From assembly GCF_963576675.1 (NCBI RefSeq), contig NC_088917.1, positions 30,100,501-30,164,500 on the forward strand: 64,000 nucleotides of DNA, in the 5' to 3' direction. Below are positions 11,263-20,105 of the stretch, piece after piece. Made by a program: the position numbers and the translations under genes. The first letter of the stretch is position 1; each line of letters starts with the position of its first letter. This DNA is from Euphorbia lathyris (lineage: Eukaryota; Streptophyta; Magnoliopsida; Malpighiales; Euphorbiaceae). The notes under the pieces were generated by a model. It searched no databases, was not told the DNA's origin, and was given only the letters and a program-made list of their open reading frames with translations.

Positions 11263-13005
11263 ATGGCTGAGAACAGCACTCGGTTTCTCCCAGGAAATCT
11301 GACAACTCAGATTTTACCTGAGGGTCTGTCCATAACTCGGCCTCCTCTATTCTTCGGGTCTAACTATACCTTTTGGAAGAATAGAATGAAAAATTTCATT
11401 CAGGCAACAAACATGAGCGCATGGCTATCTATAGTCCAAGGCCCATTTGTTCCCGTTGAAACTATTGATGGCCAAACGGTTGTCAAAGCTGAGACTAGAT
11501 GGACAGAGGATGATCTCAAGAAGCTACAAAATCATGCTTCAGCTATAAACATGCTTCACTGTGCGTTAGATGCTGCAGAATACAACAAGATTTCAGGTTG
11601 TGAGTCAGCGCAGGAGATTTGGAAGAAGCTGGGGGTCACCTATGAAGGAACCGACAAGGTGAAGGAATCCAAGGTCAACCAGCACATGAGGTTGTACGAG
11701 CTGTTTGAAATGAATGATGATGAAGGAATCTCTGACATGAACGCAAGGTTCACAAACATCATCAACGAGCTCAAGAGACTTGGAAAGATCTTCACTAAGG
11801 AAGAGCAAGTCAAGAAGATTCTTAGGAGTCTTCCTAAAAGCTGGCAAGCAAAGAAAACTGTTGTTGAGGAAGCTCAAGACTTAACCACCTACAAGTATGA
11901 TGAACTCATTGGCTCACTGCTGACCCATGAGATCTCAATGAAGAATTTCGAGGTGAAGGAAAAGTCTGAAGACAAGAAGCAAAAGTCTCTTGTCATGAAA
12001 GTTGACTCCACTAATGGGAGCTCAACAGACGATGAAGAAATGGCTATGTTCACTAGAAAGATGAAAAGGCTGTTCAAAAATAATGACAATTATTCTAAGA
12101 AGCCTTACAAGAAGTTTGATAAGTACAAAGATGACTCCAGCGACAGCAAGTACAAGAAGGACAACTCAAAGCCCATTACATGCTTTGAATTTCATCAAAC
12201 TGGCCATATCAAGTCAAGCTGTCCCACGCTGAGGAAAGAAAGGAAGAACGACAAGAAGGCAATGGTGGTAACCTGGAGTGATACTGATGATTCATCATCA
12301 TCTGAAGCTGATGCCACTGAGTCAGCAAAGATCTGCTTCATGGCAGATGAGCTTGCTGAGCCTTGTGTTTCTGAGCATGCTGACCCCTCCATTGCATCTG
12401 ACAATGAGGAACACTCAACTGAGGTAATATCACTACCCTTGCTTAGAAATGAAATGTTTAATGCCCTGAGTGACCTCTACACACTTGTCAAAAAGTGTAA
12501 TAAAAAGGTTAGAGCACTCAGCAAGCGATGTGACGAGGTTGAGGAGGTCAAACTGAGTGACCTTCGATATATTCTCCAGGACACTTCAATTTTGCATAGT
12601 AATGTAGAAATTATGCAAAAGTTTGTCATTGAGGTCCAATCAGATTCCAAGAAACTGAGAAAGGACGTCACATCAATTCAGAACCAACTTAAGGTTCTGA
12701 ATAAGAGAAATATTCCTCTGAACACTAAGTACCGAAGTACTAGTCAGCAGAGATGGAATCCTCAGCGGAATGTCCAGTGTGACTTCTGTGGGAAGAAAGG
12801 ACACACCACAAAGGTGTGCTGGCACGTTCAGCACTGGGGTGCTGACCAGTCAGTGAGACATCCTAGATGGAAGGTCAGCTGTGACTTCTGTGGAAAGAAT
12901 GGACACACTGTCCAAGTATGTCGTCATAAAATGAAATATGATGCTTTACCTGTTGAACCTAATAAGCAAGGACCCAAAAAGAATTGGGTACCTAAAAGCA
13001 ACTAG
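11263..13005 (+). CDS. SIRE-like gag polyprotein
   Basis: 580 residues, uninterrupted, starting MAENSTRFLPGN 48 nt after the PBS. The N-terminal 230 residues are the Copia gag core (FGSNYTFWKNRMKNFI..., EIWKKLGVTYEG, KILRSLPKSW), which forms the nucleocapsid shell of virus-like particles in the cytoplasm. A Lys/Asp-rich hinge follows. The first zinc knuckle (residues 307-320) is damaged: CFEFHQTGHIKSSC has Phe at 310 where the second Cys belongs (TTT for TGT). Residues 385-490 are predicted helical or coiled coil. Two further knuckles, CDFCGKKGHTTKVC (506) and CDFCGKNGHTVQVC (540), are complete; a duplicated C-terminal pair fits SIRE-type gag. pol continues in the -1 frame. Confidence 0.92.
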   Translation: MAENSTRFLPGNLTTQILPEGLSITRPPLFFGSNYTFWKNRMKNFIQATNMSAWLSIVQGPFVPVETIDGQTVVKAETRWTEDDLKKLQNHASAINMLHCALDAAEYNKISGCESAQEIWKKLGVTYEGTDKVKESKVNQHMRLYELFEMNDDEGISDMNARFTNIINELKRLGKIFTKEEQVKKILRSLPKSWQAKKTVVEEAQDLTTYKYDELIGSLLTHEISMKNFEVKEKSEDKKQKSLVMKVDSTNGSSTDDEEMAMFTRKMKRLFKNNDNYSKKPYKKFDKYKDDSSDSKYKKDNSKPITCFEFHQTGHIKSSCPTLRKERKNDKKAMVVTWSDTDDSSSSEADATESAKICFMADELAEPCVSEHADPSIASDNEEHSTEVISLPLLRNEMFNALSDLYTLVKKCNKKVRALSKRCDEVEEVKLSDLRYILQDTSILHSNVEIMQKFVIEVQSDSKKLRKDVTSIQNQLKVLNKRNIPLNTKYRSTSQQRWNPQRNVQCDFCGKKGHTTKVCWHVQHWGADQSVRHPRWKVSCDFCGKNGHTVQVCRHKMKYDALPVEPNKQGPKKNWVPKSN

Positions 13006-13010
13006 CTATA

Positions 13011-13509
13011 TTGCAGGTAAGCCTGAGGTGTGCTGAGAAGTCAAAGATGTGGTACATTGACAGCGCATGCTCGAGGCATATGACTGGTGATGAAACTCAG
13101 TTCATCACGTTTGTGCGTAAACGAGGAGGAAGTGTAAGTTTTGGAGACAACAAGAAGGGTAAGATAGTAGGGTCAGGAACCATTGGTGGTAATCCTACTA
13201 TTGAGTCAGTCTCCCTAGTCAGCGGACTCAAATATAACTTACTCAGCGTAGCTCAGCTATGTGACAATGGGAGAAAAGTTATATTTGATGACACTGGATG
13301 TAAAATATTCGAGGGTAAAACAAATGAGTTAATTTTAACTGCCCCTCGTATTGATAATGTCTTTATGCTGAACTTAGAAAAGAAGTTTTCAAAAACTGTA
13401 TGCTTAGTGTCAAAGGAAGAAAATTCCTGGCTATGGCACAGGAGACTTGGTCATGTAAGCATGGACCTCCTGGCTAAATTAGCAAGAAAGCAATTGGTTG
13501 AGGGACTGC
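13011..13509 (+). pseudogene. SIRE-like pol, part 1 (protease, pre-integrase)
   Basis: First part of pol, in the -1 frame relative to gag; that frame opens after TAA at 12993-12995, so the overlap with gag is only about 10 nt and no classical slippery site is evident. The protease motif is YIDSACSRHMTG; relatives have D-S-G, so the Gly after the catalytic pair is Ala here. The pre-integrase domain follows with WLWHRRLGHVSMD, carrying the His pair of the zinc module. The gene is cut at 13509 by the Athila-like element, which duplicated ACTGC. Removing the insert and one TSD copy (6601 bp) restores the reading frame exactly into 20111. The break is therefore purely insertional. Confidence 0.9.
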
Positions 13510-13510
13510 T

Positions 13511-13533
13511 GATAGGGGTCAAAAACCCCTATC
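13511..13533 (+). repeat. Hairpin at LTR start
   Basis: GATAGGGGT, loop CAAAA, ACCCCTATC: a 9-bp perfect inverted repeat starting one base inside the LTR. The related element at 44702-54070 has the equivalent hairpin (54047-54069). Confidence 0.75.
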
Positions 13534-13900
13534 TTTGGGTACGGTTTTAGGACGGGTTTTAGCGTTATTTAGTTAATAAGCGAGCAATTCTCGCATTTAA
13601 ATGCTTTTGTGTGAGTTAGTTAGAAATTAGAAATGTTTTATTTACTTTTCGTTGTTTAGGCTCGTTTTATGATCAATTTAGGCAAATACGGCCAAAATGG
13701 CATGCATATTATAATTCCGTTATCTTTTGAAGCTAATTGATCCGTCAAAAGTCGCACCAAACGGAGCGTTTGCTCAAAATAAGCGATTGGCGGGTCAATT
13801 TAGACTTTGGACTAATGTTGTTTGGAGTTTATGTGCGTGTGCAGGTTAAAACATGATCAATTTCAGGCAAAAATCATGTCTCAGGGACCCCCGGCAGTCG

Positions 13901-14121
13901 CTCGGCGAATTGAGCATCGGTGAGCAGCCCAGGCGCTGCTCGGCGCGCTGCCCGGGCGTTGCTCGGCGAGCGGCCCCTTCACTGCTCGGTGAGCTGCCCA
14001 GGCACTGCCCAGGCACCGCCCAGGCACTACCCAGGCACCGCTCCTGCTCGCCGAGTAGGCTGTGCCTGCTCGCGACGAGCTATGCCTGCTCGCCGAGCAG
14101 CTCGCCCTGCTCGGCGAGCAG
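13901..14121 (+). repeat. GC-rich palindrome array in U3
   Basis: TGCTCGGCGAGCA-like near-palindromes start at 13937, 13960, 13983, 14045, 14067, 14087 and 14108 (steps 23, 23, 62, 22, 20, 21). Between them lie four 11-bp copies of CTGCCCAGGCA (13994-14037). The same steps recur in the 3' LTR (18854 to 19025). Open frames across this tract are composition artefacts. Confidence 0.75.
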
Positions 14122-14226
14122 ACCTGCGGGAATTGGTCAAAAAGACCAATTCCGCCCCCACGACGCCACGACTTCCTACCTGCATAAGGACACGAAATAG
14201 GTCAAGAAAAGGGCCCGAGCCACGCC

Positions 14227-14234
14227 TATAAATA
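14227..14234 (+). promoter_or_regulatory. TATA box of Athila-like LTR
   Basis: TATAAATA in CGCCTATAAATAGG, about 105 bp downstream of the palindrome array. Repeated at 19156-19163 in the 3' LTR. Confidence 0.65.
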
Positions 14235-15182
14235 GGATTTTTCCAATGTAATTAGGTATCTTTCATTATTTGTAAATTACTTTAGCTTTCCCCTTGAATT
14301 TCCTCTCCATCTCCTCCATCTTCTTCGACCTCCATTGAAGCTCCTTCAAAGCTGTTCTCGAGGAATATTCAAGGTCCGTCCTTAAGACCTAGGAAGCCGA
14401 TTCCAGAGTAGACAGGTTCCTTGAAAGGGATTTTCGTATCTCCTTTTACTTTACTTTGTTTGTACTCTTTGATACAATCTATGAATCCTAGGCTAATTGT
14501 ATCCTGTGACATTATTCTTCATCTTTAATAATACTTTAACTCTTATTTTGTTCTATGCTTATTGATTTAATCTTTGTCTTACGCTTTATTCAATTGGTTT
14601 AACTCATTCAAAAGCCCCAAAATCGAGTAGGCACATATTGTGAGCTGAATCTGACCTAGTCAGAGCCTAGGAGATTGACGACCTCTTAGTTGATTAAGCC
14701 CAAATTGTTGAGCCTTAGACCTAGTTTCGGCCTTACAAGGGAATCACGCACTAGGAACTTCAGGAGGGTAAGTAGGGTTAATCGCCTTGAATACAAGTGA
14801 CTTAGATTAGGTTTTTAATCAATAGACCTGATAACCTAACTTCATTATTATCGTTCATACCATGTTCCTTCGGGTAATTGCATTAGTGAAAGATCAATTA
14901 GGAGTAGTTTAACTTAATTAGGCATAGAATAACCTAGTTAGAACTAGTATAACTTAGCTAGGAGTAGCGTAATTCAACCTAGGAGTAGATTAACTTAAAC
15001 AAACAAATTCAAAACCCACAAAGCCTATATAACACCTGAGACCAAGTAATTCGATACTTGTGGTAAATAAGTCCTGTGGATTCGATACCTGGACTTTCCA
15101 GATTTATTACTTGATAACGACGGGGTACACTTATCCCTTAGTGAGTCTCACGGTGTGACTACCATGAGGCGCATCAAGTTTT

Positions 15183-15200
15183 TGGCGCCGTTGCCGGGGA
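15183..15200 (+). other. Primer-binding site (tRNA-Asp type)
   Basis: TGGCGCCGTTGCCGGGGA, 6 nt after the LTR end. Confidence 0.9.
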
Positions 15201-15249
15201 TAGTAGATTAATTCTATAAATACCCGACAACCGTCAATAATCAAGTTTT

Positions 15250-15267
15250 TGGCGCCGTTGTCGGGGA
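15250..15267 (+). repeat. Second PBS-like copy
   Basis: TGGCGCCGTTGTCGGGGA with the same leading TCAAGTTTT, 67 bp downstream of the first PBS; one base differs. It looks like a local duplication of the PBS. Confidence 0.7.
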
Positions 15268-15462
15268 TTTATTTCTTCTACAATATCGAACCAAAGGTTG
15301 ATTTGTTAGTTTAGGCATTCCTTTGTGAATATCTTTGTTTATATCATCTATACTTGTTGATGTATAATTCCTTTATACTTTTCTATACTTGTTCATATCT
15401 GTATACTGTTACTTATCAACTTTTGTGCTAGAACTTCACTTTTTCTCAGCATTCTTTGATCA

Positions 15463-16425
15463 ATGAATTGGCAAGAAAAAGTCGAGTGGCAAGCTCAAAA
15501 GTTTACTATCCTATCAAGACAATACATTCATGCCCTAGAGAATGAGGCTCCCAATCCCTCCATGGCCGACTTAAATGAGAAAATGGATATCTTGATGGCG
15601 AAACTGAGCCTCAACACCAATGAAAGTGTAAGTTTTGTGGGTAATCACCAAAGGTATAATTCTAACCCCAATTCTTACAGCTTTTATGGTAGTGATTGGA
15701 GGAGACCTCAACACTCAAATCTGTCCTACGGGAACCCTAACATGTTGAGGCCTCCAAATAGGTTTGTTAATGGGCACAGGGAAAACGAATTGGGAATGTT
15801 CCCTTACGAACAAGCAAGCCAAGTTCCTCCACAACCCTCTAGCTCATGAGATGAGGTGCTGTCCCTTTTGAAAGGAATATCAGCCCGACTTACAATCAAC
15901 GAGGAGGTTTGCAAGGACTTGAGCAACCAATTGGCTCAAATAAACCATGAGATGCAAAAGCAATCCCGAGATGCTCTCCCAGGCATAAAGGAAAACATAG
16001 AAATCCCACAAAGGGAATCAACTCAAGCCATCTCCTTGAGGAATGACAAAAAGGTAGAACCAAGTCCACTATCACATGCATCACTCGAGGTAAGTGAGGA
16101 ACCGGAAGCGGTAAGCAACCCCGGTTCAAAATCTGAAATCCTAAATCATGTGATAGAGATAAAAGATCAAATCAAAACTTGTATATCTCAACTACCTTTT
16201 CCTCAAAAGTTAGAAAAGTTTAGATTTACTCCTTGTTCAGAAGTTTTCATTCTCTTCGACCTACCAAGAGAATCCAAAAGGGAGCAAACCAAATTTTTTC
16301 ATAATATGTTTAAATTCGGCCTCCTACTTTCATTAAACTTATTTGAGGCTCTTAATCCGTTTTGTAGGTACGGGTTATTTGTTAAGGAGTTCGAGTTCCT
16401 AACGCGAGTAGAAGCATACACCTAG
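15463..16425 (+). pseudogene. Athila-like gag C-terminal remnant
   Basis: A single frame with one TGA at 15847-15849 (CGA expected from the related copy). It aligns by eye to the gag of the element at 44702-54070: SMADLNEKMDILMAKLSLN, NSNPNSYS, LSYGNPNMLRPP and LLKGISARL have counterparts there. The N-terminal two thirds of gag are absent, and the CCHC knuckle that lies between LSLN and NVSY in the other copy has been deleted (here LSLNTNESVSF runs straight on). The last 80 residues (EKFRFTPCSEVFILFD...) have no obvious match. It is not a functional nucleocapsid. Confidence 0.75.
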
Positions 16426-18423
16426 GCGGGAATTCTATATCGAGCTCACCGACTATAACGTAGCGCTTCTTGGGAGGCAACCCAAGTTTTAATAAAACTT
16501 TTCAGGTTTATTTTATTTATATTATACATTGATATTTTAGTTTAGTTGTTTAGTTTTATTTTATTTTCTTTTATTTTATTTATTTTATTTTTTGAAGTGT
16601 TCAGGTTTAAAATAATAAAAAAAAAATTTGGCCCCAGGAGGCCCAACTCGGCGAGCTGGGCACTGCTCGCCGCGAGCTGGGCGCTGGCGCCCAGCCCGCC
16701 GCTGGGCACTACGCCCAGCCCGCTGCTCGGTCGAGATAAGCAACGGTTCGGGATTTTTCCCGAACGGAGCTGAAATAAATAAATAAATAATAAAAAAAAA
16801 CAAAACAAAACAAAAAAAAAGAAATTTTGGAACCGCAAATCATCAAGTTTTTGGCGATTGCGATAAAATCCGTAAGTTGTCTTCTCCACCCTAACTTTTT
16901 GCACTTGTACTTTATGGTTTGTGATGCAATGTTGGAACTTATTGCATATTTTTAGTGTGAGGAGGAGGGGTAGACAAACTTACAAAAATTGTATAATTTT
17001 TAAATTTTTGTTGCGTCGTGTCTAGTTTAGTTTTGCGTTTTTTCGGGTTTTATTTAGGTTTTGCATGTTTAGGACCTAAAACCGTGAACCTCCTTCGAAT
17101 CTAAACTTCGTTATTTGTCCTTGAGGACTGAGAACCGAATCTAAGATTGCATGACAACTAGTTTAGGTGTAGGACACAACCCTTGTATCTGTAAAAGCAT
17201 GAGCTAAAGTTTGCATTTAGACCCTACTTTTGAAGAAATGCTAAAATCATTACTTAGGTAGATAACTTAAGAATTGAAGGCATGTGATATTAAACTTGAG
17301 TTTGGGGAGAACTAGTAAACACAAAATTAAAACCCAAAGAATTGTGAGTTGAATTTGAGCCTAAGAGCGAACATCAAAAAGCTCTTTTTCTTGACATTTT
17401 TGTGTGAATGCTTTGACTTGTGGAAAGATTACAGATTTTGCACCTAATACTGTGTTGAACCTACATGCAATGATTTGAGATGATAAACGATGAATCAGCC
17501 TCATTAGAATTAACCCTTTTCTTTACCTTATTTTCTCTTTTTCAACCACTCTAGGAAGCCCCTTTGAGCCTGTATTTTTGTAGTTTGTAGAATTTTTCTT
17601 TCGTTCTAACCCTTATTTTTGCAAACTATCACTTAGTTTGTTACCTAACCCAAGTTTTTGCAAAGCTCAAATTGAGCCTTTGTTTTCTTCTAGCGCTTTT
17701 TCTTTGTTTATGGCATTATAGTAGCAAGCCAAAAGGCTAAGAAGTGAATGAGCATCACTATCCCAAAAAGAAAAAAAAGAAAAAAAAGGAGAAAAATAGA
17801 AAAAGAAAAGAAAAGAAAAGAGACGAACAAAAAGGGGAGAACTTCATTCCCCAGTTCTTAAAATCAAAACGTCTCAAGAAAACGTCCTAAAAAGAGAATA
17901 ATGAATGAATAAAAAGCTCAGTCACTTCATATTTGCTAAAGCCATTTTAAACTTTGTTTTTCTAGCGCTAGAAATCCTAACCCTTGTTGTACCTTTAACC
18001 CTCTAACCACATTACAACCCCAATTCGAGGGTGTTTTTGATATCATCGGAGTCATGTAGCATAATAGAGGAACGCGGATGAACGTGCAAAGTCAACGTAA
18101 TCCTAAGCAAGAACATAAGCCGAGAGTAAACACTTTAGCCACCAAAATTGTGTGAAATGAGTGAACTACCTATGGTGAGGTGTTTTACTTAGCGATCCCC
18201 TCAAGCTCGTTTAATTGAACATGTGTCCTTTTTCTTAAAACATATGACCTATGATAATTGAAATGCGGCTTTTGGATATCGTGTCTCTACTTTGTATTTC
18301 CGAATGCATTTAATTACAGATGCTCGAAATTGTGTCAAGCACCTAGTCAAACTGGGAGGTTTTCTAGCTTGCTTGTGATTGCGGGTTTAGTTTTTTAGTT
18401 TACTTGGGGACAAGTAAAGTTTT
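16426..18423 (+). other. Non-coding 3' half of the first Athila-like element
   Basis: No gene. Notable content: a GC-rich island at 16631-16735 with CTCGGCGAGCTGGG and GCGCCCAGCCCG palindromes; a third partial TCAAGTTTTTGGCG at about 16842; an A/G-only tract at about 17768-17822. The rest is T-rich. Confidence 0.6.
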
Positions 18424-18438
18424 AAGTGCGAGGAGGTT
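18424..18438 (+). other. Polypurine tract of first Athila-like element
   Basis: AAGTGCGAGGAGGTT directly before the 3' LTR. The second element has the near-identical AGTCCGATGAGGTT. Confidence 0.7.
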
Positions 18439-20105
18439 TGATAGGGGTCAAAAACCCCTATCTTTGGGTACGGTTTTAGCGTTATTTAGTTAATAAGCGA
18501 GCAATTCTCGCATTTAAATGCTTTTGTGTGAGTTAGTTAGAAATTGGAAATGTTTTATTTACTTTTCGTTGTTTAGGCTCGTTTTATGATAAATTTAGGC
18601 AAATACGGCCAAAATGGCATGCATATTATAATTCCGTTATCTTTTGAAGCTAATTGATCCGTCAAAAGTCGCACCAAACGGAGCGTTTGCTCAAAATAAG
18701 CGATTGGCGGGTCAATTTAGCCTTTGGACTAATGTTGTTTGGAGTTTATGTGCGTGTGCATGTTAAAACATGATCAATTTCAGGCAAAAATCGTGTCTCG
18801 GGGACCCCCGACAGTCGCTCGGTGAATTGAGCATCGGTGAGCAGCCCAGGCGCTGCTCGGCGCGCAGCCCGGGCGTTGCTCGGCGAGTAGCCCAGGCGCT
18901 GCTCGGCGAGCTGCCCAAGCACTGCCCAGGCACCGCCCAGGCACTGCCCAGGCACCGCTCCTGCTCGCCGAGCAGGCTGTGCCTGCTCGCGACGAGCAGT
19001 GCCTGCTCGCCGAGCAGCTCGCCCTGCTCGGCGAGCAGACCTGCGGGAATTGGTCAAATAGACCAATTCCGCCCCCACGACGCCACAATGGACCCCACGA
19101 CTTCCTACCTGCATAAGGACACGAAATAGGTCAAGAAAAGGGCCCGAGCCACGCCTATAAATAGGATTTTTCCAATGTAATTAGGTATCTTTCATTATTT
19201 GTAAATTACTTTAGCTTTCCCCTTGAATTTCCTCTCCATCTCCTCCATCTTCTTCGACCTCCATTGAAGCTCCTTCAAAGCTGTTCTCGAGGAATATTCA
19301 AGGTCCGTCCTTAAGACTTAGGAAGCCGATTGCAGAGTAGACAGGTTCCTTGAAAGGGATTTTCGTATCTCCTTTTACTTTACTTTGTTTGTACTCTTTG
19401 ATACAATCTATGAATCCTAGGCTAATTGTATCCTGTGACATTATTCTTCATCTTTAATAATACTTTAGCTCTTATTTTGTTCTATGCTTATTGATTTAAT
19501 CTTTGTCTTACGCTTTATTCAATTGGTTTAACTCATTCAAAAGCCCCAAAATCGAGTAGGCACATATTGTGAGCTGAATCTGACCTAGTCAGAGCCTAGG
19601 AGATTGACGACCTCTTAGTTGATTAAGCCCAAATTGCTGAGCCTTAGACCTAGTTTCGGCCTTACAAGGGAATCACGCACTAGGAACTTCAGGAGGGTAA
19701 GTAGGGTTAATCGCCTTGAATACAAGTGACTTAGATTAGGTTTTTAATCAATAGACCTGATAACCTAACTTCATTATTATCGTTCATACCATGTTCCTTC
19801 GGGTAATTGCATTAGTGAAAGATCAATTAGGAGTAGTTTAACTTAATTAGGCATAGAATAACCTAGTTAGAACTAGTATAACTTAGCTAGGAGTAGCGTA
19901 ATTCAACCTAGGAGTAGATTAACTTAAACAAACAAATTCAAAACCCACAAAGCCTATATAACACCTGAGACCAAGTAATTCGATACTTGTGGTAAATAAG
20001 TCCTGTGGATTCGATACCTGGACTTTCCAGATTTATTACTTGATAACGACGGGGTACACTTATCCCTTAGTGAGTCTCGCGGTGCGACTACCGTGAGGCG
20101 CATCA
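18439..20105 (+). repeat. Athila-like 3' LTR (first element)
   Basis: 1667 bp, same ends and internal layout as 13510-15176, followed by the TSD ACTGC. Confidence 0.92.

Larger units (their letters stand above)
13510..15176 (+). repeat. Athila-like 5' LTR (first element)
   Basis: Begins with a perfect hairpin (13511-13533), has a GC-rich palindrome array in U3 (13901-14121), a TATA box at 14227-14234 and ends GCATCA next to the PBS. It differs from the 3' LTR by two small compensating indels (an extra GACGGGTTTTA-like stretch here, an extra CAATGGACCCCA-like stretch there) and scattered substitutions. Confidence 0.92.
13510..20105 (+). mobile_element. Non-autonomous Athila-like Gypsy element in SIRE pol
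   Basis: 6596 bp. LTRs of 1667 bp at both ends, TGATAGGGG...GCGCATCA, TSD ACTGC at 13505-13509 and 20106-20110. PBS TGGCGCCGTTGCCGGGGA is the tRNA-Asp type used by Athila/Calypso elements. The 3.26-kb interior holds only a gag C-terminal remnant and a long non-coding tail: no protease, RT, RNase H or integrase. It must depend on a relative for movement. Confidence 0.92.

Noticed and set aside
13853..14231. Open frames of 100-120 codons across the GC-rich LTR tract (also at 18746-19129)
   Set aside because: They arise from the palindrome array (no stops in GC-rich repeats), exist on both strands and in several frames, and translate to Arg/Ala/Gly repeats with no domain.
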